The position numbers were made by a program, and so were the translations under genes. A stretch of DNA of 64,000 nucleotides from Symbiodinium natans (taxonomy: Eukaryota; Sar; Dinophyceae; Suessiales; Symbiodiniaceae): positions 78,501 to 142,500 of the forward strand of contig CAJNDS010000348.1 in the NCBI GenBank assembly GCA_905221605.1, in the 5' to 3' direction. Numbering within the stretch: the stretch's first letter is position 1; each line of letters begins with the position of its first letter. The notes beneath the pieces are model-generated. The model had not been told where the DNA came from. It ran no database searches and worked only from the letters and a program-made list of their open reading frames with translations. Of the stretch, positions 47,057 through 59,600 are shown one piece after another.

Positions 47057-47398
47057 CTTTTGCACACACCCAAAAAATGAAAGAGTCCCTGCCCCCCATC
47101 CTACCCCCGTGGAAGGATGCGGAAGGGACCGGTACATTCAGAGCAGACCGTATACCAGCTTCTGCCATCCTGCGACCCTGCGAACTGTGCCCAAAGATCT
47201 TTTCTCCTCTGTTTCCGGCGTCTTTGGTCACTGCGCTCGGAGGCAAATTCCTCCTGCACAACAGCGCAAAACTTCCATACTTCGGCCAAGTATGCCGCAG
47301 TATGGCGCTTGCCCGTGAGCCAATGCTCTGCCGGCAAGCGGCGTGCACCTGTACAGTTCTAGACTTGCTTGCCTCGGCGCAAGGAAGATGGCAGGTCT

Positions 47399-48176
47399 TC
47401 AATTCGACTTTCGCAGCACTTCTGAGCCCCTGAAGGAAGACAGAAAAGTTAGCCACACCAGGCCAACGCCTGCAATCCAGGGTACTCGCCAGTGGATGGG
47501 CACCATGGTGAACGTGAGGCAGTGCGCTGGCAACCTGAGCCAGTGCGAAGCTCCCCCCCTAAAATACTTTGACACAACTGCACACAGCAAGTTCAGTACT
47601 TGTCTAACATACATGAAATACTCATGAAATCTGGGAAAGCCGAGGCCATGATGCTCACCCAACATCACTCGCACACATCTACACCCAAACACGACCCAGG
47701 GGCCAGAAGCTGATGCACCGCTGCACATCGGACCACACGTTGGAGTGCCACTGCAGGAAGATCGACTGCAGGCTCAAGCTCGCAGCAGCTCCCGTGAATG
47801 CTTGCACACAGCCCGAGGCAGTGTAGAAGACCGGGAAGTAAAAGAAGGGGATGTGAAGGATCTGATCCACTGCGATCTGGAAAATAGCTCGCGCCGGTTG
47901 CTGCAAAGCCAGGGCAGACACCAGCCGCGGGTAGGCCACCGTGTATATTGCATGCTGCGAGAGACCGCAGTAGAAGAAGCCAAAGCAACCGAACACCAAA
48001 AGTCGATGACGGTCGAGCTTCTCTTTACCTTCTATAATTTTCTGTGCTACGACATCCGCAGTCACGGCCTTGATAGTGGAGATCGTGATGCCAAAGGCAA
48101 GCGGATGACGTTTGCATACATGGTCCACCCACCTTGCCCATGCCCACATTGCGCCAAGAGCTATCTCTGGCAGCAA
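47399..48176 (-). CDS. Mpv17/PMP22 family membrane protein, two exons
   Basis: Exon 1 is 48176-47704 and exon 2 is 47534-47399; the 169-bp intron uses a GC donor (CTTCTG/GCCCC) and AG acceptor (CTCAG/GTTGCC). The spliced product is 202 residues, the usual family length. It shows HPLAFGITISTIKAVTADVV, the GCFGFFYCGLSQHAIY region, DQILHIPFFYFPVFY, WSDVQRCISFWLPAHCLTFT and VPIHWRVPWIAGVGLVWLTF, matching the family order D-Q-x-x-x-x-P and W-P-x-x-Q-x-x-N-F-x-x-V-P. Members sit in peroxisomal or mitochondrial inner membranes and influence reactive oxygen or mitochondrial DNA upkeep. Which membrane it uses here is unknown. The splice restores the family C-terminus, so the join is well supported. 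Confidence 0.88.
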
Positions 48177-48569
48177 AGACTTTTGTGGTTTTTTGTGCCC
48201 TTAGGACAAGACTTCGGAATCTGGTTGCAATGCGTGGGTATCCTTTGCAGAATTTTGCAGATGATATCAGCTGTCATGCAGTGTGCGGTAGAGTAGAGTA
48301 AGCATCGCAGCATCGCATTTTCTTGAGCTCTGCTGACGAGCTGCGAGTACTTCATTGACCTTTCAGATGTCTTGAAACACCCGCACCCCACCACCCCCCA
48401 CTCCAATGGCCACACCAAGCCCCCAAAAGCCGAAGCCACCTTCAACCAACACCTTCAAGAAGCGACCACAACAAAGAGGGCCCAAGAAGGTTGGAAACCC
48501 CAAACCGTCTTTCAAAAATCCGAGTCTGTTCCTTTCTGCGGACTCCTTGGTGCAGATTAACAACAGCGA

Positions 48570-50900
48570 AGCGCTAGAACCGTAAAGGGTTGAGGGCTCC
48601 ACATGTCGTCGGCCAGTGCCCTGCCCCGGGCCTCCTGGAACACCTCGATCTGCCTCTGGTGCTCACGGCGCTCACGGACCATTACCTGGGTTTGAGGAGA
48701 AGTCTCCTGATGACCAGAATGATTCGTCATGACTTGCTGCTCCTCTGGGACAAAGGCGGCATCCTGCTGCTCCTGCTCCACAAGCGCCTGGCAACGATGG
48801 GGCCGATATCACAAAACCTGAGCACGGGGCCCGAGAAAGATCCCGAAACTTCGCCTCCACTTGGTGACGCCACTGATCGATGGCCATGTGCCGGTGTAGC
48901 AGATCACTGTCCTTCTGCAGCTTTGCCACCTTCAGGGCTTGAACCGCCATAGGCTTGGCTCAGGGCCGAATTAGGGTTTTGGGGGCAGGCTGGCAAGACA
49001 GCAGGGATGCCTTAGCTACCCTGCCTTGCTTCCATGGAGCTTGTGCTGATGCTGCATTGCTTGCAGATCTGCCGCCTGAAGAACGGGATCCAAAATCCGG
49101 GAAGCCTAGTGGTGCGAAACTCGCGCGCGCGCGCGCGCGCGCGCGCGCATGCACGCGCAAGAAAGGGATTCGCTTGGGTTTCGTTTTTTGACTTGCAGCT
49201 GAGGAGAGCTGGACTACATGCCGGAAACGCAACTCGGATTCGTGCTACCGGAAAACGGGATTCCTGCTGCCAAAAACACGGATTTGTGAGACAACAAGAT
49301 GCGTGAATCGCGTGTGGTTGCGCGACGTCGGCATGCCAGGTCCTGCAGAAAACTGCGGAAGGGATGCAGATAGCGTCTCCCTGCCAGGAACTGCCAGCAA
49401 CCTGCCTTGGCTGCAACCTGCTGGGATCCATGGTGTATGGCCTGCACACGGCAGCCAGAGACACTCTGCTCCTCGGTCCAAGTGCTCCTTGGGGGCCTCT
49501 TGCAGGCCCGACAGCTCGTCATCCTTCTCCGCGAGCTCGGACTGCAAAGGCTAAAGCGGCCAAAAGCGGCTCAAAGACCCTCTTCTCTCAAGAGCAACAA
49601 CAGATGCAAGTAAGATGCAAGTAACAAGTCACGTTTAGAAGAGTACTTCCCTCTCTTCCAGGCTCGGTTGGAACCTCAGCCGAGGCCAGGCGCTTCTTCA
49701 GAGTCATGACCTGAAGAAGCTTCCCGACGTTCCGAAATTTCCGATAACAAGGGTAGCTACCCTCTCCGTGGGCTCCTAGAAGATGGAATGTCGCAGTTTT
49801 TGGGGATGAGTTGAGGGTACACCGGTACAGCAGGCAACAGGCCGCGCCACCTTCTGTCTTTTGCCTCGAGTGAAACATCGGGAGCGATGGCGAAAAGAAA
49901 GCCAAGCGCGAGGGCCAACTGCAGCCCTGAATTAGCTTCCCGCCCTTCGGGCAGGGAGGCCATGAGAATTGAAAATCATGTTTGGGTTTGCAGCTTTGCA
50001 TTGGAATGACACGAAGAACAGTGAGATCATCTTAGGTCACGTAAAGCTCAGTAAGGGAAAGGAGGAGTGCGGCGCCGCACAGACCCCCGTACACTGACCG
50101 GCTCGGAGGGACCTTCTTGAAAGGACCTCCCCGGGGCGTGCAAAAGTGGCCTTTCAAAGAACCAAACGGACAAAAGGAAACAACATGCAAAGAACATGTG
50201 TGTCTCTCTGCTTTCTTGCTCAGATCACGAGAAGTGGCCATTTTTGCGACCCAAAAGAAAACTTTAAAACCACCATTCAAGAAAGAGGAAGAGGCTTGGA
50301 TTCTCAAAACTTAATTCAATATTGGATTCCTTGCAAAATCCTTCAATGGACTCTCAAGGCTTGGTAGCCAGCCTCACTCGCTTTGGAGAGGCTGGACAGT
50401 CCTCCATGGAGAAGACCTGGCAGCGCAAAGGGAGGCGCGCAACAGGGCAACAGATGGCAACAGATGGCAACAGATGGCAACAGCAACCACTTCCGAACCT
50501 TCTCTGCGGACACCTGGAGCCCCGAGGCCGTGAGCCCACCTGCAGTCGCAGGATCGTGGCCTTCACCACATCTTCGTATCGTGTGGTCAGAAAACTGACG
50601 GGAGCATGGAGTCCGCAGGGGAAGTAGGCTGCGGTAAGGCTGTAGGCTGTCCAAGGCTGCTGCAGAGTCTCTCCCGTACCGCATGATATTCGGCAGCTTC
50701 GATGCTGTCTTCTTAACGACCCAGGCGTCCGGCACTCCACAGCGTGGTGATTGCGACACAGTTTTCGTGAAGTTGTTTGCATCGCCAGGGTTTCCGGCAA
50801 GCCGGCGTGCCCGGCTTGTCGGCCCAACGCATCCGCGCACCCCCCCCCCCCAAAGTAGAAAGACCAAGAAAGCAGCTTAGCACCTCTGGTTTCCACAGCG
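48570..50900 (-). CDS. Coiled-coil mini-exons (group 2, 3' part)
   Basis: Minus-strand blocks: VRERREHQRQIEVFQEARGR (about 48680-48600), ALKVAKLQKDSDLLHRHMAI then DQWRHQVEAKFRDLS (about 48945-48845), SELAEKDDELSGLQE in a 45-bp exon 49541-49497 (acceptor TTTGCAG, donor GAG/GCCCCC), KLLQVMTLKKRLASAEVP (about 49725-49670) and VSFLTTRYEDVVKATILRLQ (about 50605-50540). All are helical and charged with heptad-like spacing. They look like scattered small exons of one long coiled-coil protein, transcribed on minus and separated by introns of several hundred bp. Full order and joins are inferred, not demonstrated. Confidence 0.5.
49122..49148. repeat. Pure CG dinucleotide run
   Basis: Thirteen CG units followed by CATGCACGCGC. 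An alternating purine-pyrimidine tract of this kind is a classic Z-DNA candidate, and is CpG-dense. Confidence 0.95.
50445..50485 (+). repeat. 10-bp tandem repeat (ACAGATGGCA), three copies
   Basis: Three perfect copies at 50451-50480 with a partial copy on each side. A related 10-bp array, ACTGCCAGGC and ATGCCAGGGA variants, occurs at about 51476-51520. Confidence 0.9.
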
Positions 50901-52686
50901 CTTCACTGCAAGGGAGGGTTAGCAATGACGCTGCATCGGCAAGCGCATGTGCATTTGCTCGACGTGCTTCTTGGAATACGCCAATGCGCACGTCCACGTA
51001 CATGTTGGTGCTGAATTCCGACTTTTGTGACTTCCAACAAAGGGTGGGTCGGGGAGACAGCTTGTTCAGATGCAAAATAATACAAAGGGTGGCTTGGTGG
51101 CTTACGTACCCTCTGCGCGACACCCCGGCCTTTGCCTTTGAGCCCCGGGGTGAGAGGCTCGAGAGGCTCGGTGTGGGGCGTCCAGTCCTACCACCAAGTA
51201 TGTCAAGGAACAAGAAGCCTGACACCCCTGCTGAGTTGAGTGCCTCTTGGCGCCGCCGCAGCAGAGCAGACATCGGCTCGCGGGACGGGTCTCCTCACGC
51301 GACACAGCCACGGGCTGAAGGTTCATCCGGGTTCGTCTCGTCGTGGCTTCGCCCCAAGAAAACACGACGCACTGACAATTTCGAGCAAAAGTCCTTCATT
51401 CAATGCCGGAGACGACTTTGCCCTGGCCAACGCTGACGCGTTTCCTGCGACAGCTTCCTGCACCACTACCTGCCAGGCACTGCCAGGCACTGCCAGGGAT
51501 GCCAGGGATGCCAGGGACAGGATGGGACAGGGTTGGTTTGCAAGTTGGGGTGTGAGCTGCTGAGAAGGCGGGTTGCCTTAGGAGCCTGGGCCGTCAAAGG
51601 CGACCTCTTTGGGTTCGTCTCGATGTTGAGCTTCAGGCCCCGCCTGAGAAGACTCTTTGCACTACTACTGATAAAGTCCACGAATACTCATCACTGCTGA
51701 AATTACTGCCCCAGACAAAGACTTCCACGGAGGAATCCGGGGAGAACTTGGCCTCTGACCTCTGAGCAATTGCAGAGTTTGCACCAAGGGATGAGGATGG
51801 AGAGATCTCCTGGCCAGCGGGCGGAGCGAAAGGGAACCCGCACGTCACGGCACGTCACATCATGTCACAGGGTCCGAAAATGGAGAGAAGTGCCCCCCGA
51901 CAATGCCTGGCTTGTTGAAGGCGAGATCTGTGAAGGCGATGCAAAGGCCCTGCCGCGAGGCTCAGGACTTCACGGTTCTCTTAGGTCCAGGGAGTGTCGT
52001 GCATGTGCAAAACAAGCGCGGGGAGAACGAAGATGACACGGCTCTTCCTGCAGAGCAGGGAGATATGGCACAGTTAGACGACAGGTTCAAGGTCTGCGAA
52101 TCCCTGAGTTCATTCACCTTGTTGCTTGTCCAACTGCGTTCTCACCTGCTGCAGCTCCTCCAACATGCGCAGCAGCCCGAAAGCAAAAGAGGGCTCAGGA
52201 CCAGCATTGCAGTGCAGGCCTGATAGAGTGCCTGAACCTCAACACACTTCTCCTCAAACTTCTGCGCCAGCCACTCCTCGATGCAAGCGCGACCCCTTCA
52301 GAGGCACATGTTCCTGAAATTCCCAAGCCTTCTCCTTCTTTTCTTTGTCTACTGTTGCCAGCAGCCATTGCAAACCACCCTGTCAGAGAGCTCGGGATGG
52401 CCAGATCCAACCATGACAACGAAAACTTGGCGGTTTTTAACGAGACTTTTTCCAGACTTCTCGCTTCTTCGTTTCTTTAGCCTTGTCGTACCGGGTCTCC
52501 CACGGCGGTTTGCCGTGGCAGACTTGGCTCTGGTCCTTTGAGGAACCAGAGTTCAGAATTTGGGAAAACTCCAGGTTAAGGAATACAGGCGACAAAGGGC
52601 CCTTTGCCCTTGCGATGCCTTCTGATGCCTTGCGCGGTCTGCTTCAGGCAGAAGGATGCTCGCGGAAGTTCGAAATTTTCGAAATT

Positions 52687-53550
52687 TCACTCTGCTGACA
52701 ACGGGAGCTCCGAGTCCCTTGGGCCCTTCGTCGACTTGAACGCTCCAGTGTAGGGAATCAGGAAGATGCCCGCAGCCGTTGCCATTCCGACCACAACGGA
52801 TGCCCACAACGAACACAAGGACAACGTCCTGTTCATGGCCTCTGAAGGAAAGCTGCCATCTGAGATGGTATGCTGCCGGTACAGCCCGCCAAAGAACCAT
52901 ACGGCGACAAGCGACCACGCAAAGTCGCTGCGCACCGTGGCCATCAAGACAGACACAGCTGCAAGGATGGCAACCACAAGAATTGCAGTGTGTGGAGTTC
53001 CTGCAATTCCATAGGCATCGGTCCAGCCGTAGGAGGCGGCCAGAGTGAACTTGTTGGCTGCCGTCGCAACAAGCACCCAGCTGGCATTACAGGCTATGCC
53101 CGAGCCGTACACCACCCACATCCAAAATGAGCCTGTTGTCTTGGTGTTGATGTCGACATAGATCATGAGGAGAAATGCCAAGTACACAAGGATGACCAGC
53201 ATGGACTTCCCGAAAAGCATGTTGGCATAGAGCGGCAACCAAAGTGCGTTGAGAAGGAACACGATGACCAAGCGCCACCGAACCGAAAGGCTTGTCAGGG
53301 AGCATGGTTGCTGCAAGGCCTTCTCCGCACTCTCAGATGTGGAACACTGCATGACCACCAGTATGCCCTCAAGGGTGTAGGTTACAGCCCAAATCAAGAA
53401 AGTCAGCATGTCCGGCGTGACATACGTGGGATACTGGCTGGAGACAGTGCCAATGGACTGGGCAGAGAGGAGCCCACGCGCTGCCAAAGCATTCAGGAAG
53501 AGGCTGAAGACGAACGTCACGACAACCAAGATCTTCTCAACGAAGGCCAT
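52687..53550 (-). CDS. Seven-helix membrane protein, TspO/MBR-like
   Basis: A single exon of 287 codons from ATG 53550. Hydrophobic helices are separated by short loops: an N-terminal segment (ILVVVTFVFSLFLNALAARG), then YPTYVTPDMLTFLIWAVTYT, VRWRLVIVFLLNALWLPLYA, MLVILVYLAFLLMIYVDI, SFWMWVVYGSGIACNASWVL, TAILVVAILAAVSVLMATV and a final helix before a charged tail. The pattern T-P-x-x-x-x-F-x-I-W-x-x-x-Y in helix 2 recalls the tryptophan-rich sensory protein (TspO) family, though overall similarity cannot be judged by eye. No enzymatic motif is visible. As with the UbiA-like gene, it lacks introns, unlike most genes around it. Confidence 0.65.
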   Translation of the reverse strand: MAFVEKILVVVTFVFSLFLNALAARGLLSAQSIGTVSSQYPTYVTPDMLTFLIWAVTYTLEGILVVMQCSTSESAEKALQQPCSLTSLSVRWRLVIVFLLNALWLPLYANMLFGKSMLVILVYLAFLLMIYVDINTKTTGSFWMWVVYGSGIACNASWVLVATAANKFTLAASYGWTDAYGIAGTPHTAILVVAILAAVSVLMATVRSDFAWSLVAVWFFGGLYRQHTISDGSFPSEAMNRTLSLCSLWASVVVGMATAAGIFLIPYTGAFKSTKGPRDSELPLSAE

Positions 53551-53599
53551 GCTTGCTACAGCACGTCTGCGGTCCTACGATGATCTGCAAACCAGCAAG

Positions 53600-54720
53600 G
53601 CTGCCGGAGCCACCCTTTTCTAACATTTCCAGCTTCAGGCGCAATACGGGGCCCCTTCCTTTGGCAGGTCACCCCAGCTAACGCAATGCAGCCACATAAT
53701 CAAGATAAAGGAGTGCCCACGTGTGACGATTGTGAGAATAAGTTAGCATCTCTGAGTTCAACCAGGGTCTCCACTGGGCAGGAAAAATCGAGCTTCACAA
53801 CCAATGGCCTCGACACTTTGTACTCCTGTTTGGAGCTTCTTGGCCTTGGCAGCACCGTTCAGAACGCTACGAGTACAGTGTGCTTCAGTAGTCCAAACTT
53901 CGTGCACTGGGGCCAACTGCCTCTGGAGAACTCGCCTCGTTGCCCTGCAAGGATGCGAACCGCAACATTCGCAACGAGCAGGAAAAAAGTCCAAAGATGT
54001 CGCAAGGTTTGGGTCTAACCGCTTCCGGTGGCGCTAAGGGAGGGAGGGGGGGAAGGGTAGATGGATTGGTTCAGAGAAAAAGCAGAGGGGCCGTGGTTGA
54101 ACTTGCTGGCCTGGTCGATGCTGCTGATGGACCGGTGGACTGCGGATTCGAAGCCGCTGCGGGCGGTGCTCTGGCACAGGAAGCTCCACTACAAGAAGAG
54201 ACCAAGAAGATGCAAGAAGATTGCAAGAAGTCTCAAGCGTCAAAACATGGGGTGCCGTGCCGGCCTTCTCCCGCGGAAGCGGCGGCACGGGCGGCGCAAT
54301 CGATCCAGCTGAGCCCATGGCACAGCATGTGCTTGCCAGCTCTAGCAGCAAGAGCTTCTCCAGTCTATTGCTTTGCTATTGCTTTGGTGCGACCATTTTG
54401 GATGGACAGTTGGCAGGCGTGGAGGGTGTCGGTGTCGCTGGGGAGCTCAGAGTCCCACTGGGTCAGGAAATCTCCTACCAGTATCGGAAACCTCGTAGAA
54501 TCTCGTAAGAGCACGCTGTGTTTTTTTGCGGTTCTAAAAGCATCTTTCATGGGATGGCGCCGAGGGAGACAAAATCATCCTTTGGGAAGCATGTTGACCG
54601 CTCCGACCGCTCCGACCGCTCCGTGCTTCACGGAATCACGGATTCAGACATGGAGCCTGTGAGTCGATGTTCCTGGCTGATGCCTGGGCAGAGAAGCCAG
54701 AGAAAGATGCGAAAAATTTG
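53600..54720. other. Spacer with no confirmed gene
   Basis: Plus-strand frames of up to 240 codons (53940-54662) show no domain and lie opposite the strand of all supported genes. A 9-bp tandem repeat GACCGCTCC (three copies) lies at about 54596-54622. Confidence 0.4.
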
Positions 54721-54779
54721 CTGAAACCGCTTTGCCGCTTTGTACTTTGACATCTGGCTTTGTCCGTCCTGCAAGACCG

Positions 54780-56470
54780 CCTGTTTGCTGCCGCTGGCCA
54801 CCTCCGCCTTTTCGCAGGCACAGAAGCCGTCATCCCCCGTCACATGCGGTCGGGTGCCCCCCAGGTCCCCGGGCCTTGGCAGAGAGCGTCCCCACCTGGC
54901 CTTGTGGCAGGGACATGAGCCGGCGACCAACGAAGAGGCAAAACAAGATGCAAGAAAAGCCAGAGATGGGAAGAGTGCGGAAAAAACGCTGCCTGCTGCT
55001 TGCCGGAGCTGGTCCTCTGCGTCGCGGATCTGCCCCTCCAGGCGCAGCACCTGCAGAGCACAACCATGCATTGCCACATTGCCATGTACCGATGAAAGGA
55101 GCGGCGCCATGCGCATAAACATCTCGAGGATATGTTTGCAAGCTTCTTGCAAGCGACAGTGTCAGCCTCCTGGCTGCGGGTCTCCAGCTCCTGGCGGAGC
55201 ACTCGCAACTCCACCTCGCGGGCCGCAACCTGTGCACAAGACACCTTGAAGTCGCCTAAAGGCCTCGTTCACTGCACTACAGTCACTACAGTCACTACAG
55301 CCCCTCTACTAACTTGGCCCTCTGGTACCTCGTTCTGAAGAGCATCAGGCTCCAATTCTGGCCACCTGGAGGGCATCTGAGACTGAGCACATCTAAGTCT
55401 TGACTCAGTGAAAAGATGTGAAAAGTCTAAGGCAGCAGCTGCGACTTTGGGCTCTCACGCTCATCCACTGCCGCAGAAACGGCGGCAGCTGGCAGTCGAG
55501 CAGTGCCGTAGACAAGTTCCCAAGGCCACAGTGAGCACAGCCCCTGCATTTCTACCGCACTGCCTGTGGTTGCGTGGTGATGCTCTGCTTCGACCGATGC
55601 CGGCGATGAAACCCGCGGGCTGTGCACCTGCCACAAGGCAATAAGTTGTTATTCAACTAAGTTGACAAGTTGCCTTGTTTTCGGCACGTCACTTGTTTCC
55701 TGCGTTTCTGTTTGTTTCGCTGCGCCTTGGGTGACAGGCTTCCACGGTCGCCCTTGTGCGGAGACCTAAAGAGACCATCAACATCCATCAACAAACTGAG
55801 ATATTGAGACATCACATCCACAAACGAATCATTTGGGAGCTCTGAGATTGAAGCTTGGAGCGCGCAGCCTCACACAAATCTCACAGCAGCTCCTTGCAAC
55901 TACTGTGCAGCACTGCGGTCGCTAGGCGAAGATGGCCTTGGCCGTGGCCTTCGCTTGGTGGCGCTCGTGCAGCTGTTGCAAGAGCTCGCGGTCTCGCTCC
56001 GAGAGCTGGCGCAGAAGCAGCTCTGCACGCCAAAACAATCAAAACGATCAAGACATATCAAGACACAGATAGCCAAGTCATGTCTTCATGTGGCCCCGCC
56101 GGTGGGTGTGGCTGCAGCTTGGGCTTCTGCGACGCCTTTGGCGAAGCCGGCGAAGCACCTCCGTGGAAGGTATGCAAGGAAAATACAAAACAATGTGGCT
56201 GCAATTCATCATCACCCAAGACTATAGATACACACCGGGATGCAATTTGTACTTAGCTGACGTAGCTGCTGTAGCATCTGGGAGCCTGCTGGAACCTGCG
56301 CAGAAGCAGCAGGACCGCTCGCAGCATTACAAGTGGTCGCTCACTCTGGACCAGACCACACGTGTAGCGTGGGACACTCTTTTTTGGCTCTTCTCCGCTT
56401 GTCTAAGGTCTGAAGCGCCGTGCGGTGCAGCTGCTCGGAGAGACTGGACAGGCCCCGTACCTCGATCATG
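54780..56470 (-). CDS. Coiled-coil mini-exons (group 2, 5' part)
   Basis: Minus-strand blocks: RGLSSLSEQLHRTALQTLDK (about 56465-56400), ELLLRQLSERDRELLQQLHE (about 56024-55960; this frame reaches a TAG at 55924-55922 if unspliced), VAAREVELRVLRQELETRSQ (about 55230-55165), VLRLEGQIRDAEDQLRQ starting at 55050 after CTCTGCAG with a GC donor (CAA/GCAGCAGG), and CACEKAEVASGSKQAVLQDG (about 54820-54760). The pattern matches the group at 48570-50900, so all may form one gene on minus of roughly 8 kb. The seven-helix gene at 52687-53550 lies between them on the same strand, so they are either two genes or one gene with a nested gene; this is unresolved. Confidence 0.5.
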
Positions 56471-56549
56471 CGGAGCACTGCGGCGCAAAGCGGAGCAAGG
56501 AGGCAAAAGGATGCAAAAGGACGCACCGAGGAGGCTCCCTTGTCTCTTG

Positions 56550-56660
56550 CGCAAATGCAGCAATCTGTGCTTGTGTGTGTGTGTGTGCGCCTATGCATGC
56601 ATGCATGCATGCGCGCGAGTGTGCGTGTTCGTGTACGTGTGGGTGTGCGCGCGTGCAAGC
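56550..56660. repeat. GT/GCAT microsatellite
   Basis: A GT run followed by four GCAT units and further alternating purine-pyrimidine sequence. Confidence 0.85.
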
Positions 56661-56699
56661 GGCCTCATTGCCGGCGCTGCACCATCCCCAGCCTAGGCG

Positions 56700-59600
56700 C
56701 AGGAGAAGGCGTCAGAAAGCGAGAGGGGGGCACACGGGCAACAGCACCCCAAATGTGCCCCGCCCCCCCGGTATCGTGACACGCTCACTCGCACTATCCT
56801 GACAGCTTCCTTTTTGCAGCTGCAGGTCACTATGGTCAAGCTAGCTTTGAGCTACGGTGCAGGGAGGATGCTTTGCACCCTGCCATGCTGAAGTTCCCCG
56901 CTCGGCGAGCTTCTGCGGGGGCAGCCACTCCGTTCGGGGCGCCTAGCGCCTGGTCAGCCTGCACGAGCTCCCCGAGCTCTCCCTGACAATGACATGAGCG
57001 TCCATGGGCGCCACGTGCCTACATGGCGGCAACGTGCTGGTTGAACATCACTTCTTGTCAAAGAGCACGCACGGCTTGCTCCGCCCTTTTGTGTCGAACC
57101 ACACTATGAACGACTAAGAGGACTACTCACCATGGGAGGAATGAGCGATCTAGGCGGTGCCTCACGGTCACGGGCGTGGAACGGTGCGTGGCTGACTCGG
57201 TATGGGAGGCGCACCTTGCAAAACGACACAGCCTGCAAAATGCTACGGCTACCCATTCTCTCCCCTAGCTGGCTTGCTGAATTAGTGATCAACCAAACAA
57301 CCTGTCAAATTGAGTGCTTACTTCGCCTTCACACATTTAAACTTCCGGTTGCTGACTTCTAGTCTGACTTACTATTCTGGTTACCTGTGTATTGGTCGTA
57401 CTTTTGATACAATATTACGATGTTGGTGTGTGTGTGTGTGTGTGCGTCATTACTTGTGTTCGGCTAGCAACACTGCTCTCATGATTACATGCTAGACACT
57501 GTGCTTGTTGCCACTGCTGTTGCGGCAGCGCATTTTCGACTACTTCTGAACGTTTACTGGCAGAGGAGAACCTCTCTGACTCTTGTTACGACTACGGCTA
57601 CTATTCTGCGTAGGACTATCTGCATTCCATTCGCTCCCGTTGCTGCTGTCGAACCAATCCTTCACCACCAGAACTATGAACATTGCTTTCGATTAGTGGA
57701 GACCTCTTACAAACCTGCATAACTTGTATAAATAACTCTGCTTTGTAATTAAGATGCTGTAGTCGTCACATAGTTTTCCTGATGCTCTCATGCTTGTGTT
57801 CATGATGTCTTGTGAATCGCTCTGCAAAACTTGCCGCGTGGCCTATCCTGTCATACAACTTCTTGTGTTCTAGACGTGCGTCGCATTTTCCAATGATAGT
57901 TGCGATGAAGATATCCATGGTTGCTCTGGCAGTAGTGAGGGCTTGCTCTACTACTCATCCTTGATGCCTCTCCCAAGAAGCAAAGCACCTTTGCGTGGGG
58001 CTGGCGGAGGATACCCCGAAGGCATAAAGCCAATGCCAGGAGCATCTGGCCTGCAGAGGAGACACACATTAAGGCCGACGGCCAATTTGACATGCCGAGC
58101 ATGCTGCAAACAACGAACTCATCCGGGCATCATGGCCCATTTTAGAGCCATGGAACCAGCGTGAAACAACCACATCTCCATGCTGCGAGCATAGTCTGCA
58201 GGCGCCAGCCCCCACAAAATTCTCGAGGTGGGTACACATAACTAGCAGGATTGTGGCTCAGCGGGGGGGAGCTTCCCCAAATGAGGGTTGCGGGTTCAAC
58301 TCATGAAACCCTGCGACGATTCGAAAGCATCGTCCTCAAGCAAGCTGGTTCATATTCTAATTAATTGCACACACACACACTCCCCAACCCCCGAAAGAAG
58401 GACACCGTTGACGTATCGAACCCCATGCTTATTATATGCAGCTCCAATTTGTGCCCAATTCGCACCCCATAGTGCACGTGTATAGCGCGCAGCTTCGTGA
58501 ACCCCCCAAATCCGTGTAAAAGTTCCTGCGCAGCTGCTGGTTGCTAGGAAATGCGATTCGGACAGCTGTGGTAAGCATTTGGGGCTGAGGTGGGGAAACA
58601 GGCTCAAAGGTTTTTCACTTGGCTCGCGTCTGGACGGACGTGTCTCGCACGTGTGCCATGGCGACTCTACATCCCACAGCTACAGTCTCAACACAAAAGT
58701 GGCTCCCGATGCACAGCCTAGGTGTTGGCGTCTGCGCTTTTACCCCCGAATCCTAAACCATGAACCTATACTACAGAACTAGACTGACGTATGTTCTGCA
58801 GCACAGGACTTGCCAATCGGATGAAAGTGCGGAAACATGTCAAGCAGCTTAGAGTTGAAGGCTAAAGGATGCTAGAGGTTCACCGTCCAAGGATCCAGGG
58901 CTTGAAAGGCCAGATACATAAGACTGAATTCACGACACACAGTCTCCCAAAACATCACTTTATCAGGCGCACGACTTCTACCAACACACGATTACGCATG
59001 CGCAATTACTCATATAGCGTACTTCTGGGCTACGCCGAAGTGCTATAGTCAAGAGTAAAGCTGTATACGCGTACAAAACATAGGATACAAGGTCTAAGAT
59101 TTGAGGTTACTTGCGTGTTCGTGATTAATGCTCATCGGGCTAGGGGTGCCCTGTCCACTTGCGGGCTGCCGGCACCTGAGCAAAGCTAGTTTGTTTGTTC
59201 ATCGGGCTAAAAGCTTTCGCATTAAAGTTTACGTCTTCCAAATTGGTATATAGATGGTCTATAGTCAACATACCAAAAGAAGCAATTGGAGAATACGTGG
59301 ACCTGGACTTCCTTTATGTCTGAAGGCATGCACCTTTCCCCGAAAGGGGTGTGTGTGGCACACCGCTGTACATGCGGGATCGTGAACTTGTGGCGTCACA
59401 CAGGCAAAAGGCTACGTCCGACATACTGCGTGATTGCTTTCCGAAACACAGTTTCAACAGAAGAGAGTCTCCTGCCAACGAAGACGCTCTCAGTGCACAG
59501 TGATATGGAGATGGGACGCCATCTCCACACACCTGCAGTGATGGTTATAGATGTCCTGTAACTCAAGCTGTGTATGTGTGCATCATCGCTGTTGCTTCAA

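Noticed and set aside
53940-54662. Plus frame of 240 codons
   Set aside because: No recognisable motif, opposite orientation to neighbours, and low-complexity ends.
58249-58320. Functional tRNA gene
   Set aside because: A and B boxes are present but acceptor and anticodon stems do not form, so SINE-like origin is preferred.
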